NCBI GenBank assembly: GCA_030042885.1
Contig: JASHYW010000075.1
Span: 1 to 14,918 of the forward strand
Reading direction: 5' to 3'
DNA length: 14,918 bases
From: Streptosporangiaceae bacterium
Lineage (GTDB): Bacteria > Actinomycetota > Actinomycetes > Streptosporangiales > Streptosporangiaceae
Shown: piece after piece, positions 12,870 through 14,918 of the stretch
How the letters are laid out: each line of letters starts with the position of its first letter
Numbering within the stretch: position 1 is the first letter of the stretch
Notes under the pieces: generated by a model
What the model saw: only the letters and a program-made list of their open reading frames with translations
The model's database searches: none
Told to the model about the DNA's origin: nothing
Program-made: the position numbers and the translations under genes

Positions 12870-14048
12870 GTGTCGCTGCCCCCGCTGGTCGAGCCCGCCC
12901 GTGAGCTGACCGTCGATGAGGTCAGGCGTTACTCCCGTCACCTGATCATCCCCGACGTGGGGATGACGGGGCAGAAGAGGCTGAAGAACGCCAAGGTCCT
13001 GTGCGTGGGGGCGGGCGGCCTGGGCTCGCCCGCGCTGATGTACCTGGCCGCGGCCGGGGTGGGCACGCTCGGCATCATCGACTTCGACGTCGTCGACACC
13101 TCGAACCTGCAGCGGCAGATCATCCACGGGGCCTCCGACGTGGGGCGGTCGAAGGCCTCCTCGGCCCGGGACAGCATCGCCGAGATCAACCCGCATGTCA
13201 ACGTGGTGCTGCACGAAACCCGGCTCGACTCCGATAACGCCATGGAGATCTTCGCCGGCTACGACCTGATCGTGGACGGCACCGACAACTTCGCCACCAG
13301 GTACCTGGTCAACGACGCGTGCGTGCTGCTCGGCAAGCCGTACGTGTGGGGATCGATCTACCGCTTCGACGGGCAGGCCAGCGTGTTCTGGGCCGAGTAC
13401 GGCCCGTGCTACCGCTGCCTGTACCCCGAGCCCCCGCCGCCCGGGATGGTGCCGTCCTGCGCCGAGGGCGGCGTGCTCGGCGTGCTCTGCGCGTCGATCG
13501 GGTCGATCCAGGTGAACGAGGCGATCAAGCTCATCACCGGGATCGGCGAGCCGCTGGCCGGGCGGCTGATGATCTATGACGCGCTGGCGATGACCTACCA
13601 CTCGGTCCGGGTGAACAAGGACCCGGAGTGCGCCGTCTGCGGCAAGAACCCGGCGATCACCGGGCTGATCGACTACGAGGAGTTCTGCGGCACGGTGTCC
13701 GAGGAGGCCGCCGCGGCGGCCGAAGGCTCCACGATCAGCGCCAAGGACCTGGCGGCCATGCTCGACGCGGGCGACGACATCTTCCTCATCGACGTGCGCG
13801 AGCCGAACGAGTACGAGATCGTGTCCATCCCCGGCTCGACCCTCATCCCGAAGGGCGAGTTCACCTCAGGCGCCGCCCTGGAGCGGATGCCGCAGGACCA
13901 GCGGATCGTGCTGTACTGCAAGAGCGGCGTCCGCAGCGCCGAGGCGCTGGCGGTCGTCAAGAACGCCGGTTTCTCCGACGCCGTGCACGTCGGCGGCGGC
14001 GTCCTGGCCTGGATCAGCCAGGTCGATCCCTCGCTCCCGTCGTACTGA
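12870..14048 (+). CDS. moeZ: Adenylyltransferase/sulfurtransferase MoeZ
   Basis: 392 residues, the usual MoeZ length. The E1-like domain has the nucleotide loop GAGGLGS (47-53), SNLQRQ (78-83), the DGTDN segment (136-140) and zinc cysteines C180, C183, C254, C257. A linker leads to a C-terminal rhodanese domain with active-site Cys350 in CKSGVRS. MoeZ adenylates the C-terminal Gly-Gly of ubiquitin-like sulfur carriers (MoaD, CysO and ThiS types) and transfers sulfur to form thiocarboxylates, serving molybdopterin, cysteine and other sulfur-containing products. GTG 12870 fits the conserved N-terminus MSLPPLVEP and has GGAG (12860-12863) 6 nt upstream; TTG 12858 would only add four residues. 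A terminator follows at 14081. Confidence 0.96.
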   Translation: MSLPPLVEPARELTVDEVRRYSRHLIIPDVGMTGQKRLKNAKVLCVGAGGLGSPALMYLAAAGVGTLGIIDFDVVDTSNLQRQIIHGASDVGRSKASSARDSIAEINPHVNVVLHETRLDSDNAMEIFAGYDLIVDGTDNFATRYLVNDACVLLGKPYVWGSIYRFDGQASVFWAEYGPCYRCLYPEPPPPGMVPSCAEGGVLGVLCASIGSIQVNEAIKLITGIGEPLAGRLMIYDALAMTYHSVRVNKDPECAVCGKNPAITGLIDYEEFCGTVSEEAAAAAEGSTISAKDLAAMLDAGDDIFLIDVREPNEYEIVSIPGSTLIPKGEFTSGAALERMPQDQRIVLYCKSGVRSAEALAVVKNAGFSDAVHVGGGVLAWISQVDPSLPSY

Positions 14049-14080
14049 CCCCTGACCGCCGCACATTTTCTTTGGGCCGA

Positions 14081-14109
14081 ACGGGCCATGGTTTCCCGCC
14101 ATGGCCCGT
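14081..14109 (+). terminator. moeZ terminator
   Basis: A perfect 11-bp stem, acgggccatgg/ccatggcccgt (14081-14091 with 14099-14109), with a 7-nt loop lies 33 nt after the moeZ stop. No T-run follows. Confidence 0.75.
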
Positions 14110-14154
14110 GCGTGGCTCCCATGGCACCTGTTTCGCCGCCTGACGGGCGCGGTG

Positions 14155-14160
14155 TATATT
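14155..14160 (+). promoter_or_regulatory. Candidate -10 box (TATATT) for the 78-residue gene
   Basis: TATATT follows the moeZ terminator and lies 33 nt before ATG 14193. The best -35 candidate, TTTCGC at 14131-14136, is weak but at an 18-nt spacing. Confidence 0.4.
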
Positions 14161-14192
14161 CGAACATTGGTTCAGCGCCGGGGAGGCTGCCC

Positions 14193-14429
14193 ATGAAGGG
14201 AGATCGGGTCGAGGTCGTGATCGACTCCGGCGAGGGCACCCGGACGTACGAGATCGCGGCGACCAAGGCGGGCCGCCGGGTCGAGATCACCAACCGCCGC
14301 GGGGTGGTCGAGGTCAGCGAGGTGACTCGCACCGGCAGCCCGGTCAGGACCGCCCGGTTCATGGCCAGCCGGGTGGTAGCGCTGGTCGAGCATCCTGCGG
14401 ACGGCAAGGCAGTCCCGCCGGGCGGCTAG
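14193..14429 (+). CDS. Small uncharacterised protein (78 residues)
   Basis: ATG 14193 is preceded by a strong Shine-Dalgarno GGGGAGG (14180-14186, 6-nt spacer). The protein alternates short beta-like strands (VEVVIDSG, TYEIAATKAG, RVEITNRRG, VVEVSEVTR, VRTARFMASRVVALVEHP) and is strongly basic and acidic with no membrane segment or Cys. I do not recognise a family. The repeated strand pattern suggests a small beta-barrel or beta-sheet fold that could bind nucleic acid or a partner protein; this is only a guess. Its own promoter and the upstream terminator make it independent of moeZ. ManA follows 9 nt after the stop. Confidence 0.75.
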   Translation: MKGDRVEVVIDSGEGTRTYEIAATKAGRRVEITNRRGVVEVSEVTRTGSPVRTARFMASRVVALVEHPADGKAVPPGG

Positions 14430-14432
14430 CAT
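14427..14432 (+). promoter_or_regulatory. Candidate -10 box (TAGCAT) for leaderless manA
   Basis: TAGCAT fits TANNNT and ends exactly 6 nt before ATG 14439, the same geometry as at 2203-2215. It overlaps the stop codon of the preceding small gene. No -35 is visible. Confidence 0.35.
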
Positions 14433-14438
14433 TCCCGG

Positions 14439-14918
14439 ATGGAGCTTCTCGAGCCGGTGGTCCTGCCGTACGCCTGGGGCTCGCGATACGGGATCGCGGA
14501 ACTTCAGGGCCGGCCGGCCCCGTCTCCCGGCCCGGAGGCCGAGCTGTGGATGGGAGCGCATCCGTCGGCGCCTTCGGGCCTAGAGCGAGACGGGCGCTGG
14601 ACAACGCTGGATGCGGTCATCGCGGCCCATCCGCGCCGGGAGCTCGGCCCGCGGTGCGTGGCCCGGTTCGGGGCGCGGCTGCCGTTCCTGCTGAAGGTGC
14701 TGTCGGCGGAGCGGGCGCTGTCGATACAGGTGCATCCCTCACGTGCCCAGGCCGAAGCCGGCTATCGCGCAGAGAACGAGCGCGGCCTCCGGCCTTCAGA
14801 CCCGGCCAGGAACTACGCCGACGACTGGCCCAAGCCCGAGCTGCTGTACGCCCTGACGCCGTTCGAGGTGATGGCCGGGCTGCGATCCCCGTCGGACGCG
14901 GCGGGAATCCTGCGGGCG
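14439..14918 (+). CDS. manA: Mannose-6-phosphate isomerase, type I (partial, 5' part)
   Basis: The first 160 codons are present and the frame runs off the right edge. The N-terminus (LEPVVLPYAWGSRYGIAEL, then AELWMGAHPSAPSG), PFLLKVLSAERALSIQVHPS and WPKPELLYALTPFEVMAGLR are the type I phosphomannose isomerase signature. Zinc ligands visible are the Gln and His of IQVHP and the Glu of KPEL; the last His ligand lies outside the window. The cytoplasmic enzyme interconverts mannose 6-phosphate and fructose 6-phosphate, feeding GDP-mannose for glycans and lipids. There is no Shine-Dalgarno; a TAGCAT box ends 6 nt before the ATG, so a leaderless transcript is possible. The TAG of that box is the stop codon of the upstream gene. 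Confidence 0.93.
   Translation, partial: MELLEPVVLPYAWGSRYGIAELQGRPAPSPGPEAELWMGAHPSAPSGLERDGRWTTLDAVIAAHPRRELGPRCVARFGARLPFLLKVLSAERALSIQVHPSRAQAEAGYRAENERGLRPSDPARNYADDWPKPELLYALTPFEVMAGLRSPSDAAGILRA

Noticed and set aside
12021..13601. 526-codon open frame antisense to the hydrolase and moeZ
   Set aside because: It is a shadow of high-GC codon bias; its translation has no family signature and it opposes two well-supported genes.
1..14918. CRISPR array, prophage, integron or toxin-antitoxin module
   Set aside because: No regularly spaced repeats, integrase, transposase or recognisable toxin-antitoxin pair is visible on either strand.

Overview
The window is a high-GC chromosomal segment of an actinobacterium. 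GC-rich third codon positions, GTG starts, terminator hairpins without a T-tract and the gene content all point there: MoeZ, the TB9.4-like DUF3107 protein, the TetR / DUF3107 / RhlE-type helicase order known from Mycobacterium and Streptomyces, a DUF6758 protein, a Cys-cluster RecB-family nuclease and bacterial Ku. I cannot name the genus. No rRNA, tRNA, CRISPR array, transposase or integrase gene is visible.

Layout. 1-232: C-terminal end of an unrecognised protein, closed by a 16-bp perfect terminator stem. 618-3444 (+): DUF6758 zinc-ribbon protein, PHP-domain phosphoesterase, four-helix membrane protein, MarC-family membrane protein. 3575-5048 (+): metallo-beta-lactamase-fold protein with altered metal ligands, then a RecB-like nuclease; a hairpin terminator lies at the convergent junction. 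5069-10491 (-), read right to left: FAD/NAD oxidoreductase with a degenerate disulfide active site, TetR regulator, DUF3107 protein, a 344-nt gap, DEAD-box helicase, alpha/beta hydrolase. 10492-10803: divergent AT-rich regulatory gap. 10804-14048 (+): Ku, an alpha/beta hydrolase overlapping Ku by 4 nt, and MoeZ. 14193-14918 (+): a 78-residue unrecognised protein and the first 160 codons of type I mannose-6-phosphate isomerase, cut by the window edge.

How the genes relate. Most are single-gene housekeeping functions: sulfur transfer (MoeZ), RNA remodelling (helicase), end joining (Ku), nuclease and phosphoesterase activity, and sugar phosphate metabolism (ManA). The strongest unexplained signal is not a gene. 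It is a roughly 100-bp imperfect palindrome with TTCAGA...TCTGAA ends and an internal GC-rich hairpin, found three times (about 492-587, 3409-3506, 10661-10766). All copies have the same orientation and each lies 30-70 nt before the start of a plus-strand gene (DUF6758, MBL protein, Ku). Stems are kept while their sequences change. The copy before ku begins where a transcript from a good -10 box would start. It is either a small TIR-bounded mobile element (MITE/REP-like) or a repeated structured 5'-leader. Two enzymes with substituted catalytic residues (MBL protein and oxidoreductase) are the other main points of interest.
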